64,000 bases of DNA, taken from assembly GCA_037157565.1 (NCBI GenBank), contig JAZHRO010000022.1:3472001-3536000 (forward strand). The letters are read 5' to 3'. This stretch comes from Thalassia testudinum (lineage: Eukaryota > Streptophyta > Magnoliopsida > Alismatales > Hydrocharitaceae). The position numbers were made by a program, and so were the translations under genes. Of this stretch, positions 10,814 to 23,046 are shown one piece after another (position 1 is the stretch's first letter; each line of letters begins with the position of its first letter). The notes beneath the pieces are model-generated. The model was not told where the DNA came from. It saw only the letters and a list, made by a program, of their open reading frames with translations, and did no database searches.

Positions 10814-12053
10814 TGGTAAAGTAGGGAGGGAAATTAGAAGAGAGAAAGGTGCTCTGCAGTATAATCAACCAAACCTGTCCTTATGTTGGTAGCCTAAAGA
10901 CCTACAGACTCCCAGGACCCGTCTTGAGATGACAAAAACAATTTGGTCTACTTCTATCTAATCAATCTAACCAATTAGAGGGTGGAGCTGGGCAGAAGGT
11001 TCTTCTTTTGGCTTGCACCTCCGATTCCTTTGATACCCCCAACTGCGGTTATTTGATGCTACTCCCTTAGCTAGACATCAGATGGAGTAGTAGAAGCAAA
11101 TTAATCAAAAAAAATCTCAAGCTTAGTCCCGAAGAGAGAATCAATCCCTAAGGCCAATGTCTACTCAATTTTAATTAGGCTTGGGATGATTGTGCTCTTG
11201 GAATGTGATGTACCCTTTAGATGGGTTGTGCCCTTAATGATCAGTTCAAATGTGTGTGTGTGCACAACCAGGGTTTTCAAACAAGGTTATTTGATGATGT
11301 GTCTTTTAGGATTTAACCTTGTTTAGTAGCTTTTAGGGTTTAATCTTTAGGTGTATTCAATCAAGGTTCAGTTGAACACTCTAGGTTTTGAAAGCACTGG
11401 TGATGATATATTCCTTTAGAAATTAGAAAAAAAAAGTGGAGTGGCTGGTTCAACCCTAAAAATCAACCCTAAGTGGCAAGCTACTTGATGAATCACTTTT
11501 AATTTGAGTGGTGTGGCCTAAACAGTTCAAGCAATTGGCCTATTGCACCACTTGCTAAGGCACAGAACAATGATTGACCTATTTAGATTTCTAGTCACTT
11601 ATGTGTGTGTTGAGTGAAGGTGTACCGGATCCACAGGTCAAATTCCGGTTAAGTGGTAGAATCAATGTAAAGTGGTGCACCTTAAGTAGAGAGTTGTGCA
11701 TGTTAATGTGTCTTTTTCAGTAAATCTCACAATCAGATAACTTTTTTAATTTTTTTTTTTAAATTTATGTGGGTGGGCGAGATGAGGAGAAGTGACAATC
11801 AAACAACTAGATCTATCCTAGCATTTATAAAAGCACCTAGGTTGATTGAGTTTTAGTTATTGGTGTGGTAAAATGAAATCTAGGGAGGGGGTGATGGCGG
11901 TACACTTACAAAACCTTCATCCACACTTTTCTCCGATCTAATTGCTCTGGCCCACCTCAGAAGAGTACCTGCAATCACAATGAGATCAGAGAAAAAGTGA
12001 GATAAAAGTTAAGTAAGCCAGAAAAATGCGAGAAAAACCAATGAGCGTTGCCT
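10814..12053 (-). other. Element B leader
   Basis: Non-coding leader colinear with 7639-8790. It holds the conserved stem-loop at 11224-11269. I see no gene. Confidence 0.55.
11224..11269 (-). other. Leader stem-loop, element B
   Basis: Same 8-base arms as in element A, separated by 30 bases, with a TG-dinucleotide run next to the right arm. Confidence 0.5.
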
Positions 12054-12070
12054 CCCTAGCAACGACGCCA
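12054..12070 (-). promoter_or_regulatory. Element B primer binding site
   Basis: Plus-strand CCCTAGCAACGACGCCA, two or three changes from the tRNA-Asp 3' end, immediately before the LTR. Confidence 0.75.
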
Positions 12071-12073
12071 AAA

Positions 12074-13979
12074 TGATGAGGTAGAGATTCGTCGCGAAAA
12101 GATTTAAGTTTCGAAACTCGTCGTCGTAGTTCGATTCCCAAGAAAATCCATCAATTAGATAATATTTATAATCGAAACTCAAGGTGAGTCCTAGGTCGAA
12201 CACGGGGAGGCAACATTTGATTTTATGAAATCTACGTTTCGCTCTTATTTTTTCTCGTTGTTTTTATGTTTTATAATTTTTTTGGTATTTTTAGTAAGCA
12301 AGAGACCAGGTCAAATATTTTCTATCTAATCTACTTGCAAAAATAAGACAGAGAGAGAGAGACAATCATATATTTCTCATCAAATGTTTACTACAACTAT
12401 GAAAGCGAGAAATCTACACTACAAAAGCAAAAAGATAGAGATAGGTGAGAAGAATCCTCCTTGACGGTCGCTTGGAGGATAGCTCGCTCTGACGGCACCT
12501 CGAAAAAGGTGGTGAGGAGCAAGACTAGGGAGAACGATGACAGAGGATGGAGGATGAGACAGGACGTCATCGTGGCGAGGATCTTCTTCCCGAAGGAGGT
12601 GAGAGGACGGTCGTGGGATGCTCCACAAATGGGGTTGAGAGGTGGGAAAATATTTGATTCTACTCTAAAGGAGCATCCTAGGCTTAGGACAAGCTCTCTC
12701 TAGAGCCTTGGAGGTGGTGAAGAAAGGAAGAAATGGTGAAGAATGGAGAGGGGTAGGTCCTTTTATAGTGGAAGGAAGAGGAGGAATTCGTGTATAGGGC
12801 ATTAGCAACATCAAATGTGTCGCTGAAGATCTGCCTTGGAAGTCACTAAACGGCTGGCTGGTGCTCGCACATGCATGCCCTCCACACACATAGCTGTTGC
12901 GAGGTTGAACCGTTGAGGACCGTCCGATCTAAATCTGATGGCTGATGATTGCGTGGAGCTCGCGCTTGAAATCACGTTGAACGCACGCTTAAGGTTTGAA
13001 CGGGCATGGGCGAGAGGATCGTGGCTGTTGGATGAGTGATGAGTTGCTGAGATTGCTCGAGGATCAGTGTCGCGGATCACGTGCATGTGATCGAGCGTGA
13101 GTTATTACATGAACTACCGCATGCACGCATCACGCGAATTTGATCTCGCCACGTTACTGCACTCTCCGCTGCTTGATGATCCAACGAATGCAATTCGATT
13201 GCACCCGCACTCCACAAGATCAAGCGTTGCGGTGGGGTTAGAAGAGTGGTCCTTGCGTTGCGGGCTTGGACACTACCCAAACGCTACCGACACGGATTGT
13301 CGAGAAGATGAAAGCGTACACACCCTCTCCTGACTGTTTGATCTCAATCTAATGGTTGGGATTTCGTCCCCGCATGTTCTTCTTTAGAGTAGGGCGGCAT
13401 GCTGAGGTGATTCTCAGCCGTTGGATTGCGATCTAATGGCTAGGATCGCGTGATGATACGCCTGCGAGATGGAGCAGTGAGGCTTGGACGGGTTTAGGTA
13501 GCTATGATGGCGCCACATGGCGCTATCATGGTTGTCCATTTTCTTCGCTTTGTAGGTGGCGTTACGGATGTCGGTTTGGGTTGATTCTCTCACTGTTGTG
13601 CTGCAATCATCGATCCGGATCCATCCGTGCGGTTGGATTTGGCGTTTGAGGCTCCAAATTACATCGCCTAGTCCCTCAGCCGTTGATATTCCTCGGATTG
13701 CATATGGTGCACAGGACTCCGATAAAGGCGATTTTAGAGGCGTTGGACTCCGATCGTCGTCCTAATCAGATCCGCATGGTCGGATCGTCAATTTGAGGCC
13801 CTGAAATAAATCTCCTTCCCTCTTGGCTATAAAAAGGACATAATTAGCCTAAAATATACATAAGCTACTCTAAATGCAGAATGATGCATGTTATGCAATA
13901 TTTATAATATAAAATGCATATCTATGCCTAGGAACATGCATAAATAGGCTTTTTAACCTAAATGGATGTGTCTACATTA
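12074..13979 (-). repeat. Element B 5' LTR
   Basis: Starts TGATGAGG and ends near TCTACATTA. It contains a (GA)n tract (12350-12362), a minus-strand TATAAAAGG box (about 12758-12766), the palindrome at 13506-13527, and several CCGTTGGAT-type motifs. Short frames inside are not conserved between LTR copies and are not genes. Confidence 0.8.
13506..13527. promoter_or_regulatory. 22-bp palindrome, B LTR
   Basis: Copy of the palindrome described at 4085-4106, with ACAT instead of ACGT at the centre. Confidence 0.45.
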
Positions 13980-14665
13980 GGAGTGTTCTTCGTTGATAAC
14001 ACGGATGATGAGACGGCAAAAAATTGTATGGAATGTGACGAACAACTGCAAATAGGAGGGCTTTGTGTTGACAGAAGTGTAATCAAAGCTTCTTGATTTG
14101 TTGAGTAGGTCCTAACCAAAGATACGGGGCAAAAGACAAGGAAGTTTTTGAGGTTCTTTCATGGTAATGTGCCAAAGTGGGGTTAATACTTTCTTGGAAG
14201 GATGAACTCTTGGTTGCTGACCTTGGAGTCATTGTCACGGAGAATGTCATCATAATCATTCCCTTCATTAGGAATTTCAAGGAGCTCGGAGATGTAGTCA
14301 GTAGTGATGGTCATTTAATTAGTACCTAAGATAATGGAGGGAAGCTGGAGGTGGTCAGTGGTCTAATCTTCTATAAGATTGACATAAAAGAGGCGAATGA
14401 GATTGAGGTGAATGCCAATACACCCTACACCCAAGTGAAATGCTCAATCAAAGTACTTGAACAGGTGGAGGGTTTTGAAGTGTTCGCAAAGGTTTAGATG
14501 GGAAAAATCTGACCATACAATATAGCAAGGGGATTTAACCCTCGCATTTGTGAACCTATAGAATCTGCCCCTAGTGGATCCACTCCTAAGTTGGTCAGCT
14601 AGGAAAGTGGAATGGGACTGGGAAGAGGATGCCTCAGTCATCTTCCTAGAGGGAGGCATGTGGGA
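13980..14665 (-). pseudogene. Degenerate retrotransposon protein, resembles 'putative plant transposon protein' family
   Basis: Read on the minus strand from MPPSRKMTEASSSQ, one frame stays recognisable to about 13985 despite at least five stops. Landmarks are RGRFYRFTNARVKSP, an LFYVNL segment and DYISELLEIPNEGNDYDD. The pattern of a short LFYANL-like block followed by a segment before ELLGLP is typical of a plant transposable-element protein family often found beside gypsy elements. That assignment is from memory of the family and tentative. The host element cannot be delimited. Confidence 0.4.
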
Positions 14666-15480
14666 ATAGATGGGTTGCATGGATTTGGTTGGGTTGGATT
14701 TGGGTTTAATAGGTTACTTGCAAAACAAATGTACCATAATATTAATAAATGTGCAGAAATTTATCTATCTTAAAAGGCAACACACTTGCCATCAACCATT
14801 CAACCAATCATCAATCACACTCAAGAAAACACATTTGGCAGTACCCTGCTATTCATAATACTTAACAACATCATCAAGATAAATCTAGAACTTATTAGGT
14901 TAGTGCCCCTGCCTGAAAGAAATCATCAACTTGAGAAAAACACCAAGAAAATCATCGAGCTAAATCTTGGATAGATTAGGGCAGCACTCCTGCCATTGGA
15001 CATTCGCAACAAGAACCAGTTGGAAATGGGGTTTCGATGTTGAACATATAGGGTAGAACTTTTGCTTGGATTGAATCAAAACTCAAAGGCATCAAAACCA
15101 CATCGTGGGCAATGCTTCAAAACTTGACTTAGGTCATAAGCCTTAGGTTAATCACGACTTGAAATGAGGGCATTGAAACCCTTTGTAGAGAAAACTCTAG
15201 ACTGTTCATCAAGAAAGGAGTTTTCAAAGGAAAAAAAAGTACTTCAAGAAATCTCAAGAATCCATCAAGGTTTTTGATAGGTCTAATTTAGTGAGTTATA
15301 TAAACACCTAAGGTATTACAATTTTAAGATTAAAGAAGATTGCGAGCACGTATTGTATTGAGAACTTAGTTAAACTTGTACTTTGATGTTCCTACATTTT
15401 TTTATACACCGCATGCATTTATTTTGTTAATTAATGTATATTTATTTATTGACATATTATTTATGTATACATTTTGTTCG
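14666..15480. other. Unassigned repeat-like sequence
   Basis: AT-rich, with no credible coding frame. It contains two loosely similar segments around CTGCCTGAAAG and CTGCCATTGGA. Probably the non-coding part of the same decayed element. Confidence 0.3.
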
Positions 15481-16790
15481 TTATTGTAGGAATTGATTGA
15501 GGGTCAATTTAGGATGACACCTTGGCATTTGAATTTTACTACCTAAAAAATACTCATTTGACACAAGGAAGAAAAATGATGAACGTTTTTTTTTTTTTGG
15601 GGAAGCCATATCTTCTCGATTTCTCTTTCTCTTCGCATCAATCGCAGGCAGCCACTCGCTCCCTCACAGGGGACAAATCCCTCTTGATTTCAATCACTCA
15701 ATTAAATCCCCGTTGACAGCCTTCCCTCGTATTCTTTACGTCTCTGCAATCAACTGGCATCGCACCCTTAATTAAAATACCCCCCTCTCCCTCTCAATAG
15801 ACACACATGACGGCCACACCCCTTCAATATTTCTCTCTCACGTTCTAAACCGAAGCACACCCTCACATCTCCCTGGGACCGCTTCCCCCCCGCCACCCTT
15901 CCTCCTCTCCCTCCCACCTACGTAGTTCCTTTGCATGCGACACCGATTCCCCCTCCCCTTCGATTCTTCTCCGTGCGATTTAGCGCCACCATCAGAGACA
16001 AAACGCTCATGGCGCCCTCATCTCTTCCCCCCTGCATGCACACGCGGCACGCTCACCTTCTCAATTTCTTTCCTCACACCCGACGCACGCAGAGAACAGG
16101 GAGCAGCCCCCTTACCGCTAAACCCCTCACCGCGACCTTCCTCTCCTCAACGGACACTTCCTCCATCCCTCTCTCACACACCACCAGACGCAACACCATT
16201 GCACACAACAGGCCGCGCCCTCCTCCCTACGACCTCATCTCGCTCCCTCTACCCTCCTCGCTTTTCCGTAGCCGTGACGACCGCGACCGTGTGCTCTTCC
16301 TTGACATCTTCTCAATGTGCCCAACGACCGCGCTTCCACTTACCTTGACGCTCCTCTGACCTACACCGTGACCAGCCACTAAGACACCGGCCGTGCTCTT
16401 CCTCGACAACTCCTCATCAACGGTGTTCTCCTCCGCGCTCTCGGCTCACTCTCTCCCTCGAGAGTGGCCACCACTGCGTTACCGCGCCTTGACGTTTCGT
16501 CCTCCATCGTGTCTCTCACAACCGCTGTGACCTCGGTCCTCTCCCTCGAGAGGACAGCCTGCGTGCCTCCGTCTGCGAATCCACCACCTACGACTTCTCC
16601 GAGACCACCACACCATCACCACCGTGCCCGACTTCTTTAGCCTCATCACCGTGACTGCACCGACTACGCATAGGCGAGCGTGGTGACAGCCTCTCGCCGG
16701 TGCATAGCCGTGTCCTCGACGTTCATGTCATCGCACTGCATCCACGACCGCGTATTCCTACCGCGACCACGTCTTGGTTTCGACTCTATG
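15481..16790. other. GC-rich unassigned block
   Basis: C-rich and CpG-rich, in sharp contrast with its AT-rich flanks. Two overlapping plus-strand frames (15931-16359 and 15935-16348) consist almost only of Pro, Ser, Thr, Arg and Leu, which is what C-rich composition gives in any frame. A GC-rich LTR segment like those in D and C is the most likely identity. Confidence 0.3.
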
Positions 16791-17028
16791 TCTGCTTTAT
16801 TTGCCTATCATAGTTGATTTATCTCTCTTATTATTGAAATTATTACTTGCCATCCTTATATTTGAATCTTGAGCCTATTTGCATATATTTGCCTTCCTAA
16901 TAAGACAATATTATTCTATTTGTGATTATTTAGTTGTATGCATGTTTGAATTAAATATATCTTGGATTCGGGCACATTTGAGCATTTGTTGATCTAGAAT
17001 TTTTTCACTACAATTTATATTACGCTGC

Positions 17029-17058
17029 ATTATTATTGTTATTATTATTATTATTATT
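17029..17058. repeat. (ATT)n microsatellite
   Basis: About nine ATT units with one ATTGTT interruption. Confidence 0.9.
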
Positions 17059-17349
17059 TGTAAAAATGAATAATTTCCTTATTAATTTTGCTCAAAACAA
17101 AGCTTGAATTGTGAGAATCTTGAAGAAAGAAGAGGCAAGGAGGTTTATGTTGCAAGTAGAGGAGTCCCCCTGATGTAAGGGAGGTGGCGGCATCGACGAT
17201 CGGATAGTGGGAAGCTCTAGCAGAGCTAGAGCAGGTCGGGGTGATGGCTGATGGAGCTTGGGAAAGGATTTGGGGGTTTTGTTTTAGGGATTTGAGAGGA
17301 GAGGGGAATGTGGCAATAAGGGATTTAAGTGGTTCCAAAGGGGTTGATT

Positions 17350-18440
17350 GCACAATAATCATAGGTCTTAATCAACCTAAATTATGTTAGGACCTGGCTT
17401 AACTTGTAAATATTGCATTCATATTTTGCATATCATGTATTGCATTATTTTATATTACTATACATAAGATAATGTGCGGTTATGCTGCTATTTAATGCTT
17501 TTGTTGTTATTTGCAGGTAATTAGAAGATTCAAATAAAGTCAAGTTATGAAATAAAGTAGAATAAAGCGAGGAATAGAAGAAGAAGAGAAATTGGATCCA
17601 GACTAGAGGAGAGAGGAGGATATTCCTATCCCCACCCTTCGAAACCTTAGGATAGCCTTCCGATACCCAAAACCACTTCCACTAGGATAACCTAGACCTA
17701 GATCCCAAAACATGGATAACACTATCCATGTTCCTATCCCACTATCCATGTTCCTAGCTGTCCTATCCCTAACCCAATTCCCAAAATAGAATCCTGTTTA
17801 GGCTAAGAGCACCCTCAATTGACTCAACCGAAGTCAATTGGCTCGACCACACTCTAATGAGGTTCATATGGACCTGATTGGGCTAACCTATGTCCGATTA
17901 GGCTCACGTGAGACTAATTAGACTTGACCCTACTCTGATTGGGTACACTTACACCTAATTGGACTAACCTACACCTAATTGGGTTCATTACTACCTGATT
18001 TGGCTAACCTAGAATCTATTAGGCTCACTTAGATCCTAATTGGTTCTAATTGACTCACCAACACCTAATTAGACTAGGACCCAGCTAATCTAATTGAACC
18101 AACCTAATTCAACCTAAACCTACACACTTACCACTACGAAATTCGAAACGACACACACATAACCCTTTCTTAATTTACCCTCCCCATAATTATGGTGGAC
18201 AACCTAACTTAATTGCCACCAAGAGTGGCACCTACCTATTTTGAGGAGACACCAAAAGTTGCGACTAAACACAACACACTTCCCACTTTGCCACTCTAAG
18301 ATCACACACTAAAAGAAAAGGCACGACCCATATAAAACCCTTTCCAAAAACCTAGTCGATCATTATCTTCTTCTCAAAGTGGCGACCACCCTCTCCTCTC
18401 CCTCAACACCAACGCCTACCACCTTCATGGGTGATATTTC
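17350..18440 (+). repeat. LTR-like segment 1, plus orientation
   Basis: It opens with an AT-rich part ending in a TTTGCAGGT-type phrase and includes the 20-bp array. Near 18328-18345 is a TATA-like CCATATAAAACCC. The following segment (18441-19990) repeats this order, which suggests two copies or relatives of one old LTR family. There are no coding features. Boundaries are approximate. Confidence 0.35.
17813..18117. repeat. Degenerate 20-bp tandem array, about 14 units
   Basis: Units read like ATTGGACTAACCTACACCTA, with ATTGG, ATTAG or ATGAG at the start of each. Nine of the first ten intervals I measured are 20 or 21 bases. The array lies in a C/T-rich region with no gene. Confidence 0.75.
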
Positions 18441-19990
18441 CATATTTATTTAAGTTAATTAATGCCAAATAATGTTAGTCTAAGGGCAATTTAGGTTAGA
18501 TTGCATTTGGTTAGGTCATATTAGGCATTTTAGGTCATTCTGTAAATAATGCATAATTTTAGGCTTTTGTACAATTTTTTCTGCAATTATATCTGGTACC
18601 TTGATGTGTTTATTTTTATATGTGCAGGTACAAAATTTCATGTTGATCGAAGCAAGGTTGAATAGACTTTCTGATTTGCACTCATTTGGAAGAGAACTAG
18701 CTTAGTTAGTGGACCTATTTGGAGACCCAATTAACCTAGACCCTAACCCAATTTAGAAACCTAAGTAACCCTAGCCTAGAACCTAATAACTTAGCCTAAT
18801 TATCCAATCCAATTGGTTAGCCATGGGCCTTAACTTTATACATAGTAGGGCCAGCCAAGTTAGGGTCATACCTTATTAAAAAAACCCGATGCATAAACCT
18901 AATCCTAAATCCTAATCCAACAAACCTTATTCGGCCACCACTTTTAACCTAAAAAAAATATTTTGGAAGGTCAAAATACACTAACTTTACTCAACACTAG
19001 ATCTAAATCCTCGGGTCCTAAATTGCCTACCTAAATCCCTATCTTTAAACCCTAAACCAAATCCTATTCCTAATTCTAAACTTAATCTCGAAATTCGTAA
19101 TATCATGATGCAACTTTAGTATTTTGGTCATAACTTTTTCATTTCAAATCCAAAAATTGAGTGATTCAAGTTGCGTTTGAAAGATAATTTCAAGGGTTAG
19201 AACTTTGCTTTTATGTGTAACTTGAAATTCAGAATAAAAGGAGGTAAAAAATTTGCGAGAATCATAGTCCTCTATCATCCTCTCAAAGCCATCCCAGCCC
19301 TCCTTCAATTCCAACATCCTACCCATTGATTTGTAGACTCCTAATCCTAACCCTTTATTTTGGTGATCCAAAGGCAACTTGGATCAACCAATCACAAGCT
19401 TTCTTGACCTTTATATAAACACTTTAGCCACCCCCCTTAGGATCATTCCTTGCTGACTTTGGAGATCTTGAGTGTGCCTTTGCATCCACATCTACGCCAT
19501 TGCTTTGGACTTCATCTTCGAAGCCCTAATTCTACATTTCTCTTAGTCTAGTTTTAGTTGTAGTTACATTGTTCTAGTTGTAATTTCCTTCTTCTATAAG
19601 CATGCTACTAGTTGTAGTACTATTTCTACTTGTGCAAAACTCTTATCATATTAAATAAAAATTCTAGTAGTTCCTTTACAACTTGCCTTCAAGTTGTATG
19701 CTTTTTATTAGTATTTATATTAGTTTCCTATTATTAGTTCTAGTTGCATTCTAGTAGTAGTAATCTCATATTCAAATCTGCTCATCTATTGTTTAGTTCA
19801 TTAGAAAAGCGAGCTTTTTCAACTACCTCCCTATGAATGACTCGGTCTCTGTTTTTAAGAACTACAATTTCCATATTTATGAGTTCAACTGAAATAAATT
19901 TAAGAGTTTCTAACGCAATTATACTATGACAAAATGGAATTTTTGCAATCACATTCGTGAGTAGAACAATGGGGTTCCTCCTCATCCTCC
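18441..19990 (+). repeat. LTR-like segment 2, plus orientation
   Basis: Same order as segment 1: an AT-rich start, a TGTGCAGGT phrase (about 18622), loose CCTAATTGG-like repeats, TATATAAAC at about 19412, and a U5-like CTCCCTATGAATGACTCGG near 19827-19845. No gene is supported. The end is taken near GAGTAGAACA. Confidence 0.35.
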
Positions 19991-20414
19991 TCCAAGGCTC
20001 CATGGGCGGCCGCTAAAAAAAGTAGGGTGATCCTTCACCTTTTCTTCTTGGCCAACCTTCTTCCTCTTTGGAAGGTTCATGCCTTCTCTTCTTCCTTCTT
20101 CTTGGATAGCCACAAGGTCCTCCATACCTTGGTTGGTCATCCTCTCTAATTAGTAGGTGTGTAGACAGGTTTGCATACCGAAGGTCTAGCCTACACCCTT
20201 ATGCAAAAGCCGATGGCCTTTGTGGCGCTTCCGACATGAGGGATTTTCTTTTCTTTTTCATATTTTCTTATTCAAGTAGTGCAGAGATTTTATTTGATAT
20301 ATTTGTGATATTTTTTATTGCCTCAATATTATTCTCCGTGTGGATTTTGTGCATGAATGTTGAGATATGATTTTTCTGTGCAAGAATTCACAATTGCCTA
20401 TTCATTGTGAATAC
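19991..20414. other. Unassigned sequence left of solo LTR D
   Basis: It continues to the right of D at 23047. There is no coding frame of note. Probably the internal leader of a decayed LTR element. Confidence 0.3.
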
Positions 20415-22259
20415 ATGCCTGATGGAAACACCATCATAGGCCCTAACTAGACACTTTTTGTTAGGTATTATTGGTAAAAGCTCCTACATGATCATTTGAG
20501 GGTTGTAATTCCATATTATTTTGATTTGAGAGAAGAACTAGAAATTAGGGTTAATTCTATAATTTTAACAGAACATCAGAAACATAGGATAACCATGGGG
20601 TCACTTAGGGGTTAAATGAAGGTAAAATGAGCTTAAAAGTCCAAAAAGTAGGTCAACATAGATGGAAACGGGGTTTCATGCGTTTCGAGAATCGCGACAA
20701 CACACAAAATCCTAATTTTAGACCTACTGAAATTAAAGAGGTTATGGTTAGAATAAAATTCATCTAAACCTCTTAAAATTCATAGAAAAACATTTTAAAA
20801 GATTTGGTACCCTTGGTTTGTCCATCTGAACCTATGTTGACGTAAAACAGAGTCTCAGACGAAATTTTACCCTAATTTGGGCTTTTATGCAAATTTTCCA
20901 ATTAAATGTGGTCAAAACTGAAATCTTACTTTACCATTAGATTTCTTGAGTCCAAATTAGGTTGGTACAAAAATTTGAGCCTAATCAAGTTCATCTTGAC
21001 CTAGTTTGCAATTTGGCCCTTTAAAACTCTTTCTTACATTCACCTTGTTAGGTTTTGAATTATTCACAAAAAGTCCCCTAACTTCTCATCATTTTCTTCA
21101 CTTTGATCCCTGCCATCATTGGTGGTGGGAACGCATCTACAAAGAAGATCAAGGGAGGTTTTCTCCCTTAAATCAGATCCAATCACCTCTAAACTTGGAG
21201 GGAAGATCCGCGAGAAGTTTCCTGATCTGCCAGACCGCATCTCGACCTCCAAATCAAGTTCGTGAGGTCGAGCGAGCTCAAGATTTCTAGGGATTCTTTT
21301 CCTTGAAATTTTGAGCTATTCAAGCTCCTTCCCAATCTTGGAGCTCATCCTTAGCCCTTTTAAAAGGACCCCATTCACTAAATCTATCCTCCTTAGCGTG
21401 GTTGAAGGCTAGAAATACCCTCTTCTCTCTCTTCCTTGGCCTGCTTCGACCAAGCTCCGATGGCCTTTCTACTCTGCCTTCATCGCCCTCTACCACATAC
21501 GATAGGTAGAGGGGTCATCTCCCTCTACTTCGTCCTCTCCTCACCATACCAGCCAGGAGCCCTCAGCCCTTCTCCTCCTTGTCATTTCTTCCTCCGGAGC
21601 TTTCTTCTTCTCCAGCGCCAGCCTATCATAGCTGGTGCCATACTCTCTCTCTCCTTATCTGTAAGCACTCCTTCCCTCTTCTTCTCACTCCCTTGCTTCT
21701 TCCTAATCCTTTAAAACTTAGGTTTACGCCCTACAACACCCATACTACCTTCATCTCCCACACGGTCGATGAAGCTCTGGCGATGTCGCATGAGTGCCAC
21801 AAACCACCAATCTATCTGCCACTGTGTCCATGAGCTCCACCTCGCCTCACTGATCAAAAGCCCCAAAGAAATTTGGGCTTCTAATATCTCACGCACTCCA
21901 CCAACACACGCACTTGCACACACCATCTCCATCGCTGATAGTACTCCTTCGACCACCGCACGCCTTGAAACCACCACCATCATGTTCGCCATCCTACAAC
22001 GAACCTTATGAGCATATCTAACAAGGCCGATAGGCCGTGTTTTCCTTCAGGTATATGCTGGAGTTCAGCCATCACCACCACCTTCTCCAGCTCCATTTGC
22101 AGTTCTCTGACCGATTTCATCCTGTTGCAGCTCCTACTTGACACGGCTCTAGGTCCTAAAGCATCCCAGGTGCCTTATAAGAACATTTCGCTCCTGCAGC
22201 TACTCCAATTTGACACGACCATCAGTTGCAGCTGCACGAAAAGAGAAGATTGTGGGATA

Positions 22260-22300
22260 GTCCCACATCATGCATTGATAACACCCGCACCAAGTATATC
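22260..22300 (+). promoter_or_regulatory. snRNA-type USE plus TATA, LTR D
   Basis: GTCCCACATCA (22260-22270) differs from the plant snRNA upstream sequence element only at its last base. Exactly 24 bases follow, then TATATC (22295-22300). In plant snRNA genes a USE-TATA gap of about 24 goes with RNA polymerase III and about 34 with polymerase II. Confidence 0.5.
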
Positions 22301-22321
22301 ACGCAAAGTTGTCCTTAGCTA

Positions 22322-22486
22322 GTTGCCTTCGAGAGCACAGAGGTGAGATCTCGCTCACATGCTTCAACGCACGTGCCCTCCCCGCAGTTCACGCCACGTG
22401 GGTCTGGGCGAGATCCGATTTCTTGATGACTAGGTTTGTTCTGGTTCTGAAGAGAGAAGAATCTGAGAGGGAGGAGGGGGGTTTTT
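22322..22486 (+). ncRNA. Predicted Pol III-type transcript in LTR D
   Basis: The start is placed about 25 bases past the TATA and is inferred. The first run of four or more T after it is TTTTT at 22482-22486, inside a GGGGTTTTTGC motif shared with the other three LTR families. The start-proximal part can form a GTGAG/CTCAC stem. There is no known RNA family match that I can recognise. Confidence 0.3.
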
Positions 22487-23046
22487 GCTGCCTTGGATTT
22501 CATGCCCCTCTCTCCTATGCTCAAACACTTAGCCTCTGAAGGCTTCATGAGGCCCTTTCTCCCTGCTCTTGTGGGAGCTTGTGCTCCTTTGTTGCTGCTG
22601 TGCCTTAGCCCCTCTGAGGTGTGAAGGCTTAAGGCGTCAGTGCCTTTGTTCTATTGACTGATTGGCTACATTTCTCCTGTGCTTGATTCTGATACTGCAA
22701 TAGATATTTGGGATATTTGATTATGGTTACTGTTCAATTATTTTAGTGGTTATAAGGCTTAAACATTAGGGTTAATTTGGTGATTCAAATTACCATTTTA
22801 ACCCTATTTTTTTGCACTGGCTCTCTGATTTTTATTGAAATATTATTCTGAGTATTACTTTGGTTTCAATTGCATATTATTTTTGATATTGTGATTAGTG
22901 GATTGAATTGCTAATTTACTCCCTGCGAATGACCTCGAGCTCCCTTGTGTTTTTGAGTTTTATAAATTTTAATGCTATTGTGTTTTTTGTTGAGTGTACT
23001 ACAACGCGCATCTCTTAACACTCGACGAATACGCAACAACAATGCC

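Larger units (their letters stand above)
732..13979 (-). mobile_element. Element B: non-autonomous Athila-like LTR retrotransposon, left LTR not seen, interrupted by element A
   Basis: B reads from its 5' LTR (12074-13979) leftwards through a tRNA-Asp-like primer site (12054-12070), a leader, and a gag-like gene split by element A (parts 10225-10813 and 1901-2789), to a 3' non-coding region (732-1900). On either side of A the B sequence rejoins to match the uninterrupted copy in element G near 45480-45530. No protease, reverse transcriptase or integrase is present, so B would have needed enzymes in trans. Athila affinity rests on the primer site and U5 type. Confidence 0.75.
20420..23041 (+). 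mobile_element. Solo LTR D, distant relative of the C family
   Basis: It starts TGATGGAAAC and ends CGCAACAACA, flanked by the perfect 5-bp duplication ATGCC (20415-20419 and 23042-23046). Its start matches the reverse complement of the C LTR end (TAAAAGCTCCTACAT), and its end has a U5-like CTCGAGCTCC segment. At 2622 bp it is close to the 2762 bp of C. There is no primer site next to it, as expected for a solo LTR left by LTR-LTR recombination. The promoter cassette is listed separately. Confidence 0.85.

Noticed and set aside
15931..16359. Two overlapping Pro/Ser/Arg-rich frames
   Set aside because: Composition alone explains them, and both frames are open at once in C-rich DNA.
17054..17362. 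Minus-strand frame of 102 codons
   Set aside because: No recognisable motif, and it lies in repeat-like sequence beside a microsatellite; not supported as a gene.
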